From: Streptomyces cacaoi
GTDB lineage: Bacteria > Actinomycetota > Actinomycetes > Streptomycetales > Streptomycetaceae
Direction: 5' to 3'
NCBI RefSeq assembly: GCF_006539165.1
Contig: NZ_BJMM01000044.1
Coordinates: 1-55,643, forward strand
DNA length: 55,643 bases
In this document: positions 42,872-50,860 of the stretch, piece by piece
Numbering within the stretch: position 1 is the stretch's first letter
Layout of the letters: every line of letters starts with the position of its first letter
Notes under the pieces: model-generated
The model's input: only the letters and a program-made list of their open reading frames with translations
What the model was told of the DNA's origin: nothing
Database searches by the model: none
Position numbers and translations under genes: made by a program

Positions 42872-43627
42872 TCACTCCACAGGAGGCGCGAGCCGCCAGT
42901 ACTGCCGCTTCTTCGTGTCCCGTACGACGACGCCCGACCTGCCCAACTCCTCGCGCAGCTCCCGCACATCCCCGGCGCCCCCGCTCTGCTCCAGCGCGCG
43001 GGCGCGGGCCCGCAGCAGGGCGTCGGCGCCGGGCGGCAGGCCGGGGGTGCCGGGGACCCAGCGGCGGAAGGCGTCCCCGTGCGGGTCCTCGTCGGCCCAC
43101 CGGTAGCCGTGCGCGGCGAAGGCGCGGGCGAGCCGGCCGGCGTCCAGGTCGCACTTCTCCCGCGCGGGCTCCGAGCCGTCGGGCGCCTGGAGGACGAGCT
43201 GCTTGCCGTCGAGGAAGGCGAGCGCGATCCGGTCGCGCGGCACGGTGCGGTGCTCGTCCTCGACCGTGAGCGCCACGGCGTCGTCGCGGACGCGGACGGT
43301 GAGCGACTCGTGCAGCCCGATCAGCGCCAGGACGAGCCCGGCCACCGCACCGAGGGCGACGGCCCCGAGCGTGCGCCACGGCTCCGGCGCCGAGGAGAGC
43401 AGCTCGGCGGGGCCCTTCAGCGGCGCCCAGGGCAGCGTCACCAGCCACTGCGCGAGCAGCTTCGCCAGAAAGCCGGCCGCGCCGCCGGCGACGGTGAACA
43501 CCGGGACGAACCAGGCGCCCTGCGCCACCACGGTCTCCCGCCCGCCGTCCGCGCCGATCGCGCCGTCCGCGCCGATCGCCTCCCTCGGGCCGTGCGCCTT
43601 CCGCCCGGCGCCGCTCTCCCGCTCCAT
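42872..43627 (-). CDS. Two-helix membrane protein resembling YqeB family
   Basis: The 251-residue protein has two transmembrane helices (~40-65 and ~85-110; GAVALGAVAGLVLALIGLHE) then a cytoplasmic domain: DDAVALTVEDEHRTVPRDRI, GKQLVLQAPDGSEPAREKCD and a C-terminal KKRQYWRLAPP. This arrangement resembles actinobacterial YqeB-like proteins; function is unknown. The ATG at 43627 is chosen because AGGAGGGG lies 8 nt before it. Confidence 0.8.
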   Translation of the reverse strand: MERESGAGRKAHGPREAIGADGAIGADGGRETVVAQGAWFVPVFTVAGGAAGFLAKLLAQWLVTLPWAPLKGPAELLSSAPEPWRTLGAVALGAVAGLVLALIGLHESLTVRVRDDAVALTVEDEHRTVPRDRIALAFLDGKQLVLQAPDGSEPAREKCDLDAGRLARAFAAHGYRWADEDPHGDAFRRWVPGTPGLPPGADALLRARARALEQSGGAGDVRELREELGRSGVVVRDTKKRQYWRLAPPVE

Positions 43628-43834
43628 CCGTCGGGCCCCTCCTGTCCGCCTGTCCGCCCGTCCGTCCCGGGCCGTTCCGCTCACGAGTGTGGGCGGCGCG
43701 GGACCGGCGGCGCGTCAGCCGAAGGTCTACGCCGGGGCGACGGAGGTATGCGCACAGCGGCCGGGAGACGGCGGCACCGCGCCGGCCGGACGGTGATCAG
43801 ACGCCGGGCACACCGGCGGGAGCCGGGCCCGGGA

Positions 43835-44062
43835 TCATTCCCAGTGGTGCTTGTTGACTTCCTCGATCACCGGCGCACCGGGGGACGGCGGCTGCACACG
43901 CCGCCGCTTGAGGATGCTGATGTACGAGCACAGCCCGATGATGCCGACGAGAAGCAGCACGATCCCTGCCACGTCGAGGTTGAAGCCGCTGACGTCCCAG
44001 TCGACCGCGAGGGTCAGGATCGCGCCCGCGGCCATCATGCCGATACAGACGACGATGCCCAT
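43835..44062 (-). CDS. Small membrane protein (DUF6458-like)
   Basis: This 75-residue protein has two hydrophobic helices (GIVVCIGMMAAGAILTLAV and AGIVLLLVGIIGLCSYISIL) connected by DWDVSGFNLDV, then a basic cytoplasmic tail. The W-D-V-S-G-x-x-L pattern matches the actinobacterial DUF6458 family, of unknown function. It is preceded on the same strand by the M18 aminopeptidase gene (~150 bp upstream) and followed by the YqeB-like gene. A ribosome site such as GGAGGC lies upstream of ATG 44062. Confidence 0.82.
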   Translation of the reverse strand: MGIVVCIGMMAAGAILTLAVDWDVSGFNLDVAGIVLLLVGIIGLCSYISILKRRRVQPPSPGAPVIEEVNKHHWE

Positions 44063-44214
44063 GAGTGATGCCTCCAAGGGCGGCCGGGCGGCCCGTACGC
44101 GGGCCGCGGGCCGCTCGGACCGGGTCCCCGGCCCGGAGCGAGGTGGCTGCCCGGACCGGTTCGCTGACCGGTCGCGGGTACCCCCGGCGCCGGGCGCCCA
44201 TGCCCGGCACCGGC

Positions 44215-45507
44215 TCACTCCGCCAGGAACTCCCGGAGGCAATTGGCCAGCAGATACGGGTCCTTGGCGCCGCACAGCTCCCGCGCGGAGTGCATGGAGA
44301 GGATCGCCACCCCGATGTCGACGGTGGTGATGCCGTGCCGGGCCGCCGTGATGGGCCCGATCGTCGTCCCGCACGGCATGTCGTTGTGCGAGACGAAGCT
44401 CTGCCAGGGCACCCCGGCCCGCTCGCACACCTCGGCGAACAGCGCCCGGCCCGAACCGTCCGTCGAATAGCGCTGGTTGACGTTGACCTTGAGGATCGGC
44501 CCGCCGTTGGGCATCGGGTGGTGCCCCGGCTCGTGCCGCTCCACGTAGTTGGGGTGGACGGCGTGCCCGGTGTCGGAGGAGAGGCACACGGTGCCGGCCC
44601 AGGCCCGCGCCCGGTCCTCCTGGCTCCCGCCGCGCGCGAACACCGAGCGCTCCAGCACGGTGCCCAGCAGCGGGCCCTGCGCGCCGGTGTCCGACTGGCT
44701 GCCGTTCTCCTCGTGGTCGAAGGCGGCGAGCACCGGGATGCAGCCCGGCTGCGCCGAGCCCTCGGCGACGGCCGCGAGGGCCTGGGCGCCGGCGTGCACG
44801 GACAGCAGATCGTCCATCCGGGGACCGGCGACGAACTCCCTGTCCCGGCCGAGCCGGGCGGGCGGCTCGACGCTGTGCACCATCAGGTCCCAGCCGGTGA
44901 CGTCCTCCGGTGCCAGCCCCTCCTCCTCGGCGAGGAAGGCCATCAGATCGCCCTCACGCGGCTGCCCCAGGCCCCACACGGGCGTCATGTGCCGCTGCCG
45001 CTCCAGCTTGAGCCCGTCGTTGACCTGCCGGTCGAGGTGGATGGCCAGCTGCGGCACCCGCAGCAGCGGCCGGTCGACGTTCACCAGCCGCGTGGAGCGG
45101 TCCCGCAGGGTGAGCCGGCCGCTGAGGCCGAGATCACGGTCGAGCCAGGTGTTGAGCAGCGTGCCGCCGTACACCTCGACGGCGATCTGCCGCCAGCCCT
45201 GCGCGCCGGTGTCCGGCACGGGCTTGACCCGCAGATTGGGCGAGTCGGTGTGGGCGCCCACGATCCGGAACGGCGTCGCGGCGTCGGCACCCTCCGGCAC
45301 GTACCAGGCGATGAGCGCGCCGCCGCGCAGCACGTACCTGCCGCCCGCCGCGGCGTCCCAGGCGTCGGTCTCCCGCACCTGACGGAAGCCCGCCTTCTCC
45401 AGCAGCGCCGCCGCGTTCACCACCGCGTGGTAGGGCGAAGGGCTGGCGGAGAGAAAGGACATCAGGCCATCGGTATGGCCGTCCCCGAACACCTTGGCAT
45501 CGCTCAT
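44215..45507 (-). CDS. M18-family metalloaminopeptidase
   Basis: Zinc ligands of the M18 (aspartyl aminopeptidase) family are visible: His in GAHTDSPNLRVKP, Asp in AGPRMDDLLSVHA, Glu pair in AFDHEENGS, Asp in SSDTGHAVHPNY and the C-terminal His in SMHSARELCG. The 430-residue length is normal. M18 enzymes remove N-terminal acidic or other residues from peptides. The ATG at 45507 is supported by family length. It heads a minus-strand run of four genes with ordinary gaps. Confidence 0.93.
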   Translation of the reverse strand: MSDAKVFGDGHTDGLMSFLSASPSPYHAVVNAAALLEKAGFRQVRETDAWDAAAGGRYVLRGGALIAWYVPEGADAATPFRIVGAHTDSPNLRVKPVPDTGAQGWRQIAVEVYGGTLLNTWLDRDLGLSGRLTLRDRSTRLVNVDRPLLRVPQLAIHLDRQVNDGLKLERQRHMTPVWGLGQPREGDLMAFLAEEEGLAPEDVTGWDLMVHSVEPPARLGRDREFVAGPRMDDLLSVHAGAQALAAVAEGSAQPGCIPVLAAFDHEENGSQSDTGAQGPLLGTVLERSVFARGGSQEDRARAWAGTVCLSSDTGHAVHPNYVERHEPGHHPMPNGGPILKVNVNQRYSTDGSGRALFAEVCERAGVPWQSFVSHNDMPCGTTIGPITAARHGITTVDIGVAILSMHSARELCGAKDPYLLANCLREFLAE

Positions 45508-45628
45508 ACCCCCACCATACGGCGGCCCAAGACGGCCCAAACACCCACACCGGCGGGGCCGTACGGCGGCATGCGCGGTGGGCGGGGCCCCGAGGGGGAA
45601 GGGCCCCGCCCACGGTCGCGGCGGTACG

Positions 45629-47455
45629 TCAGAACGCCGCTTCGTCCAGCTCCATGACGGACAGGTCGACGGAGTCGGCCATCTCCCGCTGGACGGTGAC
45701 CATCGGCAGCACCGAGGACGCGAAGAACTTCGCCGCCGCGATCTTGCCCTGGTAGAACGGCACGTCCTTCGCGGACGCGGACGCCAGCTTCCCGGCGGCC
45801 ACGGCGGCGCCCCGCAGCAGCAGGTAGCCGACGACGACGTCACCGGAGGCCATCAGGAACCGGGTGGTGTTGAGCCCCACCTTGTAGATGGACTTCACGT
45901 CCTGCTCGGTGGCGGCCAGGTCGGTGAGCATGGTGCCGACGATGGCCTCCAGCTCCCCGGCGGCCTTGGCGAGCTGCTCCCGTGCCGGGGCCAGCTCCTC
46001 GCCGCCCTGCGCCTCGGCGAGGAACTTCTTGATCTCCTCGGAGAGCGCGGTGAGCGCCTGCCCCTGATCGCGGACGACCTTGCGGAAGAAGAAGTCCTGG
46101 CCCTGGATCGCGGTGGTGCCCTCGTAGAGGGTGTCGATCTTGGAGTCCCGGATGTACTGCTCGATCGGGTACTCCTGGAGGTACCCGGAGCCGCCCAGCG
46201 TCTGGAGCGACTGCGCCAGCTGCTCGTAGGACTTCTCCGAGCCGTAGCCCTTGACGATCGGCAGCAGCAGATCGTTCAGCCGGCGCGCGGCGGAGGCGTC
46301 CTCGCCGTTGTGCTCCTTGACGATGACCTCGTCCTGGACGGCGGCGGTGTAGAGCACCAGCGCGCGCATGCCCTCGGCGTACGCCTTCTGCGTCAGCAGC
46401 GAGCGGCGCACGTCCGGGTGGTGGGTGATGGTGACGCGGGGCGCGGTCTTGTCGGTGAACTGCGCCAGATCGGCGCCCTGCACGCGGTCCTTGGCGTACT
46501 CCAGGGCATTGAGGTAGCCGGTGGACAGGGTGGCGATCGCCTTCGTGCCGACCATCATCCGGGCGAACTCGATGATCTTGAACATCTGCCGGATGCCGTC
46601 GTGCTTCTCACCGAGCAGCCAGCCCTTCGCGGGCCGGTTGGCGCCGAAGGTCATCTCGCAGGTGTTGGAGACCTTCAGGCCCATCTTGTGCTCGACGTTG
46701 GTGGCGTAGACGCCGTTGCGCTCGCCCAGCTCACCGGTCTCCCAGTCGAAGTCGTACTTCGGGACGATGAACAGCGACAGCCCCTTGGTGCCCGGGCCGT
46801 GGCCCTCGGGCCGGGCGAGCACGAAGTGGACGATGTTCTCGGACATGTCGTGCTCACCGGAGGTGATGAACCGCTTCACGCCCTCGATGTGCCAGGAGCC
46901 GTCCTCCTGCTTGACGGCCTTGGTGCGGCCGGCGCCCACGTCGGAGCCGGCGTCCGGCTCGGTGAGCACCATCGTGGAGCCCCACTGCTTCTCGGCCATG
47001 TGCTCGGCGATGCGGTGCTGCTCCTCGGTGCCCTCCTCGTGCAGCACACCGGCGAAGGCCGGGCCGGAGGCGTACATCCACACGGCCGGGTTGGCGCCCA
47101 GGATCGTCTCGGCGAAGCCCCACAGCAAAGAGCGCGGCGCGGTGGTGCCGCCGATCTCCTCCGGGATGCCCAGCCGCCACCACTCGGCGTCCATGTACGC
47201 CTGGTAGCTCTTCTTGAAGGCGGCGGGGACCGGCGCCGTGCTGGTCTCCGGGTCGAACACCGGGGGCGTGCGGTCGCCTTCCTCGTAGGAGGCCGCCAGC
47301 TCGTTCTCCGCGAGCCGGGCGATCTCGCTCAGCACGTTCTTGGCGGTCTCGACGTCCATCTCGGCGAACGGTCCGGTGCCGTACACCGTGTCACGCCCGA
47401 GGACCTCGAAGAGGTTGAACTCGATGTCGCGGAGATTCGACTTGTAATGCCCCAT
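45629..47455 (-). CDS. Acyl-CoA dehydrogenase
   Basis: This 608-residue enzyme has the FAD-binding acyl-CoA dehydrogenase core (GSTMVLTEPDAGSDVGAGRT, ~175-195) and the catalytic Glu region TLYEGTTAIQGQDFFFRK (~455). The long C-terminus resembles the larger FadE-type enzymes. It oxidises acyl-CoA to 2-enoyl-CoA in fatty acid degradation; chain-length preference is unknown. The ATG at 47455 is divergent from the SseB-like gene. A TACC-N4-GGTA palindrome in the shared region could be its regulatory site. Confidence 0.95.
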   Translation of the reverse strand: MGHYKSNLRDIEFNLFEVLGRDTVYGTGPFAEMDVETAKNVLSEIARLAENELAASYEEGDRTPPVFDPETSTAPVPAAFKKSYQAYMDAEWWRLGIPEEIGGTTAPRSLLWGFAETILGANPAVWMYASGPAFAGVLHEEGTEEQHRIAEHMAEKQWGSTMVLTEPDAGSDVGAGRTKAVKQEDGSWHIEGVKRFITSGEHDMSENIVHFVLARPEGHGPGTKGLSLFIVPKYDFDWETGELGERNGVYATNVEHKMGLKVSNTCEMTFGANRPAKGWLLGEKHDGIRQMFKIIEFARMMVGTKAIATLSTGYLNALEYAKDRVQGADLAQFTDKTAPRVTITHHPDVRRSLLTQKAYAEGMRALVLYTAAVQDEVIVKEHNGEDASAARRLNDLLLPIVKGYGSEKSYEQLAQSLQTLGGSGYLQEYPIEQYIRDSKIDTLYEGTTAIQGQDFFFRKVVRDQGQALTALSEEIKKFLAEAQGGEELAPAREQLAKAAGELEAIVGTMLTDLAATEQDVKSIYKVGLNTTRFLMASGDVVVGYLLLRGAAVAAGKLASASAKDVPFYQGKIAAAKFFASSVLPMVTVQREMADSVDLSVMELDEAAF

Positions 47456-47511
47456 GGCGACGGCTCCGTATCGGCTCGCTCGTACTTGTCAGTAGTTCCC
47501 ACCGATGATGC

Positions 47512-47523
47512 TACCCGCCGGTA
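47512..47523. promoter_or_regulatory. Candidate operator in acyl-CoA dehydrogenase promoter
   Basis: TACCCGCCGGTA contains the inverted repeat TACC-N4-GGTA in locally AT-richer DNA, 57 bp upstream of the dehydrogenase ATG. On the minus strand it reads TTACCGGCGGGTAGC, with a TAGCAT -10-like hexamer overlapping it. TetR-type fatty-acid regulators often use such sites; the binding factor is inferred, not shown. Confidence 0.35.
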
Positions 47524-47573
47524 ATAACAAGCAACCCCTCACCCGGGTTCTGTGACTCGTTACGCTCTGACGT

Positions 47574-48125
47574 ATGTACGGCTACGACCAGACCGGCGCC
47601 TCCGCAGGCCAGGGGCACGGCTACCCCCACGCCGGGCACCCCGGTCAGCAGGGCCACCACCAGCAGGCCCCGCCTCCGCCACCGTACGGAGCGCAGCAGG
47701 GGGCGCCGTACGGTCAGCCCGGGCCGCAGCAGCACGCCCAGCAGCAGCCGCTCTACCCGGAGCCCTCGCCGCCGTCCCTCCAGGAGGCCATCCGCGCCTT
47801 CACCACGGGCTCGATGTCCTCCGAGGACTTCCAGGGGATCTTCTCCAACTCCAAGGTGTACTGCCCGCGCGGTGACACCCCCGGCTTCCTCGCGCTGCAC
47901 AACACCCAGCAGCCGGTCATCCCCATGTTCAGCACGCTCAAGGAACTGCGCGCCTACGCCGGCAAGGAGTCCAAGTACTTCGTGATCACCGGGGCCGAGG
48001 TGCTGGACCTGCTGCCCTCGGGCTACGGGTTCGTGCTCGACATGGAGGGCGAGCACCGGGTCGTCTTCGACGCCAAGGCCGTCGAGGAGATGGTGGACTA
48101 CGCGATGCGGCGCATGTACGGCTGA
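47574..48125 (+). CDS. SseB-domain protein with Gln/Pro/His-rich N-terminus
   Basis: Residues ~65-183 resemble an SseB-type domain (LQEAIRAFTTGSMSSEDFQG, LHNTQQPVIPMFSTLKELRA, ITGAEVLDLLPSGYG). The N-terminal ~60 residues are Gly/His/Gln/Pro-rich (QQGHHQQAPPPPPYGAQQ). Role unknown. A TACGCT -10 hexamer at 47561-47566 sets transcription start at about the ATG, so the mRNA may be leaderless. Confidence 0.82.
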   Translation: MYGYDQTGASAGQGHGYPHAGHPGQQGHHQQAPPPPPYGAQQGAPYGQPGPQQHAQQQPLYPEPSPPSLQEAIRAFTTGSMSSEDFQGIFSNSKVYCPRGDTPGFLALHNTQQPVIPMFSTLKELRAYAGKESKYFVITGAEVLDLLPSGYGFVLDMEGEHRVVFDAKAVEEMVDYAMRRMYG

Positions 48126-48240
48126 CCCCGCAGCACCCGCAGCAGCACCCGCCGTATCCCTCCCCGGCGTCCTCCCGTCGCCGCCGTCCTGCCCCGCCCC
48201 TGCCCGGGCCCGCCCCTCCCGCCCCACCCGTGGAGCACGC

Positions 48241-50742
48241 CTACGGGCCCTGTGCCCCGCGGCGCCCGGGCCCGGCGCCGACGCCCGTCTCCGTCACCGC
48301 GTCGTCCCCGCCCTCGTTCTTCTCCGGGTTCGTCTCGGTGATCTCGAACCAGATCAACTTGCCCTCGCCGCGCGGCTCGACGCCCCACCGGTCGGCCAGC
48401 ATGCCCAGCAGCATCAGACCGCGGCCCGAGGACGCCAGCTCGCCCGGGCTGCGGCGGTGCGGCAGTTCGTCGCTGGTGTCGGCGACCCGGACGCGCAGGA
48501 CGCGGGGCCCGGCCTCGATGCCCTCCGGCCCCGCCTCGTGGGGGCAGATGATCTGCGCGTGCAGCTGGGCGTCGCCGTCGGTGTGCACCAGGACGTTGGT
48601 GAGCATCTCCGACAGCATCAGCACCGCGCCGTCGACCTGTTCCGGGTCGGCCCAGTCGTGCAGCAGATCGTGCAGCCGGTGCCGGGCCTCGGCGATGCGG
48701 TCCGGCTCGGCCTGCGCGATCGTCAGCATCGTGCGCCGCGCCGCGGTGGCGACGGTGCCCGGCGGACCCTGCGGACCGGCGGACGGGCTGGGGGAGAGCA
48801 ACAGCAGGGCGATGTCGTCCTCGTGCCTGTCCAGCAGCGGGCCCGCGGGCCGGTGGTGCTGCTCCTCCGGGCGTTCGCGCTCGTGCACGATCTGGACGAG
48901 ATGGTCGGCCAGCTCCTCCAGATCGGCGTCCCCGTGCTCGGCGACGATCTCCCTGACCCGCTCCCAGCCGGTCTCCAGATCGTGGCCGCCGGTCTCGATG
49001 AGGCCGTCGGTGCACATGAGCAGCCGCTCGCCGGGCTCCAGCACGAGCCGGGTCGTCGGATAGTCGGCGTCCGGCTCGACACCCAGCGGGAGGCCGCCCG
49101 CCGTGGGCCGCACCAGCATCGGGCCGTCCGGCATCTGCACCGCCGGATCCGGATGGCCCGCGCGGGCCACGTCCAGGACGCCGGTGGCCGGATCGACCTC
49201 GATGTACAGACAGGTGGCGAAGCGCGGGTCGGAGCGCTCCGGGTCGTCCTCGGCGGTGGGCAGCGCGGTCGGGAGATCGGGCACCGGGGGCGCGGTGGTC
49301 TCGTCGGCCGGCTCGGACGGAGGCGCCGAGGCCGTGGCCGGGTCGCCGCCGCTCATGCCGTGCAGGAACCGGGAGGCACGGGCGAGCACCGCGTCCGGCC
49401 GGTGCCCCTCGGAGGCGTACGCCCGTACGGCGACCCGGAGTTGGCCCATGATCCCGGCGGCGCGCACGTCGTGGCCCTGCACATCGCCGATCACCAGCGC
49501 CGTACGGCCGGACGGCAGCGGGATGACGTCGTACCAGTCCCCGCCGATCTGGAGGCCGCCGCCGGTCGGGATGTAGCGCGCCGCCAGCTCCATGCCGGCG
49601 ATGACGGGCTTGCGCGCCGGACGCATGGTGCGCTGGAGCCCGGCCGACAGCTCCCGCTCGGACTCGTTGAGCATGGCCCGCGAGAGCGACTGGGCGAGCA
49701 TCCGGGCCACCGTGGTGAGCACCGCGCGCTCGTCCGGGCTGAACGGCACCGGCCGGGCGAAGGCCGCCATCCACACGCCGATGGTGCGCCCGGCCACCCG
49801 CAGCGGCAGGAACGACCAGGCGGTGGCGCCCGGTTGGGCCTCGGCGGGCCGGGCCTCGGGGAAGCGCGCGGCGTACTCCTGCGGGCTGAGCAGATAGATC
49901 GGGCGGCCGGTGCGCACGACCTCGGCGGCGGGGTCGTCGTCGGACAGCCGCACCCGTGCGCCGCCCGAACCGAGGGTGGGAACACCGCCGAGACCGGCGA
50001 CGGCGCTGCCGTGCGGGGCGCCGTAGACGGTGAGCTGGTTGCGGTAGAGACAGAAGACGGCCAGCGCGTCGGGGCTGAAGCCGGGCATGGCCAGCGACGT
50101 GGCGACCCGCAGCACCTCGGTCGTGGTGTACGCCTCGGCCAGGGCCCGCCCGGTGTCCAGGAGGAACGCCTCGCGATTGCGGCGCCAGTCGCGCTCGGCC
50201 GCGGCCTCGTCCTCCTCCTGCTGCGGCGTCTTCGGTGCCGGCCGCAGTGTGCCCGAGTCGGGGGCCTCGTAGATCAGCCCGACCACCGGTGCCGGACGGA
50301 CCGTTGTCTCGGGGTGCTCGGGGTCGCGCGGGTGGACGATGCAGCGCACGGTGCGCATCACCGCGCCGTCCTGGTCGACGACGCGCAGCAGTATCTCGGC
50401 GGTGGTCTCCTCGGACAGCGCCAGCGTGACGCTCCCCTGGAAGCCGATGTAGTCCACCGCGTGCAGGCGCGAGCGGACGGTTCCGGCCGGGTAGGCGTAC
50501 GGCCACGCGTCGTCGTCCCCGGGAGTGGGCTTCGGCGAAACGGTGCGGGTGCCCTCGTCGTTGCTCTCGGTGCCGGACACCTCACGGACGGGTCCACCGG
50601 ACCCGGGGCCACCGTCGACGAGGCCGTCGTCCGCGAGGCCGAGAAGGTGAGCGGCCTGAGCGTCGAGAGTCACGCGACCCGTGGCGTTGTCCCAGGTCCA
50701 GAGCCCCGCACCCAGGGCCGACAGGACATCATCGGTGCGCAT
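48241..50742 (-). CDS. PAS-GAF-SpoIIE phosphatase-ATPase multidomain regulator
   Basis: The 833-residue protein combines four modules: an N-terminal PAS-like domain (~1-160) interrupted by a low-complexity Asp/Gly/Ser insert, a GAF domain (~195-355), a PP2C/SpoIIE Ser/Thr phosphatase (~370-650; metal motifs GDWYDV at 401 and GDVQGHD at 419), and a GHKL-type anti-sigma ATPase (~690-815; NVLVHTDGDAQ and GRGLMLLGMLADRWGV). Such proteins switch anti-sigma/anti-anti-sigma partners by both phosphorylation and dephosphorylation. The ATG at 50742 is divergent from aspS. A Pro/Thr-rich ~40-residue insert lies inside the phosphatase region (~470-500). Confidence 0.93.
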   Translation of the reverse strand: MRTDDVLSALGAGLWTWDNATGRVTLDAQAAHLLGLADDGLVDGGPGSGGPVREVSGTESNDEGTRTVSPKPTPGDDDAWPYAYPAGTVRSRLHAVDYIGFQGSVTLALSEETTAEILLRVVDQDGAVMRTVRCIVHPRDPEHPETTVRPAPVVGLIYEAPDSGTLRPAPKTPQQEEDEAAAERDWRRNREAFLLDTGRALAEAYTTTEVLRVATSLAMPGFSPDALAVFCLYRNQLTVYGAPHGSAVAGLGGVPTLGSGGARVRLSDDDPAAEVVRTGRPIYLLSPQEYAARFPEARPAEAQPGATAWSFLPLRVAGRTIGVWMAAFARPVPFSPDERAVLTTVARMLAQSLSRAMLNESERELSAGLQRTMRPARKPVIAGMELAARYIPTGGGLQIGGDWYDVIPLPSGRTALVIGDVQGHDVRAAGIMGQLRVAVRAYASEGHRPDAVLARASRFLHGMSGGDPATASAPPSEPADETTAPPVPDLPTALPTAEDDPERSDPRFATCLYIEVDPATGVLDVARAGHPDPAVQMPDGPMLVRPTAGGLPLGVEPDADYPTTRLVLEPGERLLMCTDGLIETGGHDLETGWERVREIVAEHGDADLEELADHLVQIVHERERPEEQHHRPAGPLLDRHEDDIALLLLSPSPSAGPQGPPGTVATAARRTMLTIAQAEPDRIAEARHRLHDLLHDWADPEQVDGAVLMLSEMLTNVLVHTDGDAQLHAQIICPHEAGPEGIEAGPRVLRVRVADTSDELPHRRSPGELASSGRGLMLLGMLADRWGVEPRGEGKLIWFEITETNPEKNEGGDDAVTETGVGAGPGRRGAQGP

Positions 50743-50860
50743 TGCACCACTTTATGCGGACATCTTCTGGTTCTGGAAACGAGTCCTGCGGCTTCCTTCG
50801 AGGGCGGTACGCTGAAGGGCGATCCTCTGTGACCCCTGAGCCGAACGACTTGGATGAATG

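Noticed and set aside
41500..45510. Biosynthetic gene cluster around the FAD oxidoreductase
   Set aside because: No carotenoid, polyketide or peptide synthase genes are nearby; the neighbours are membrane proteins and a peptidase.
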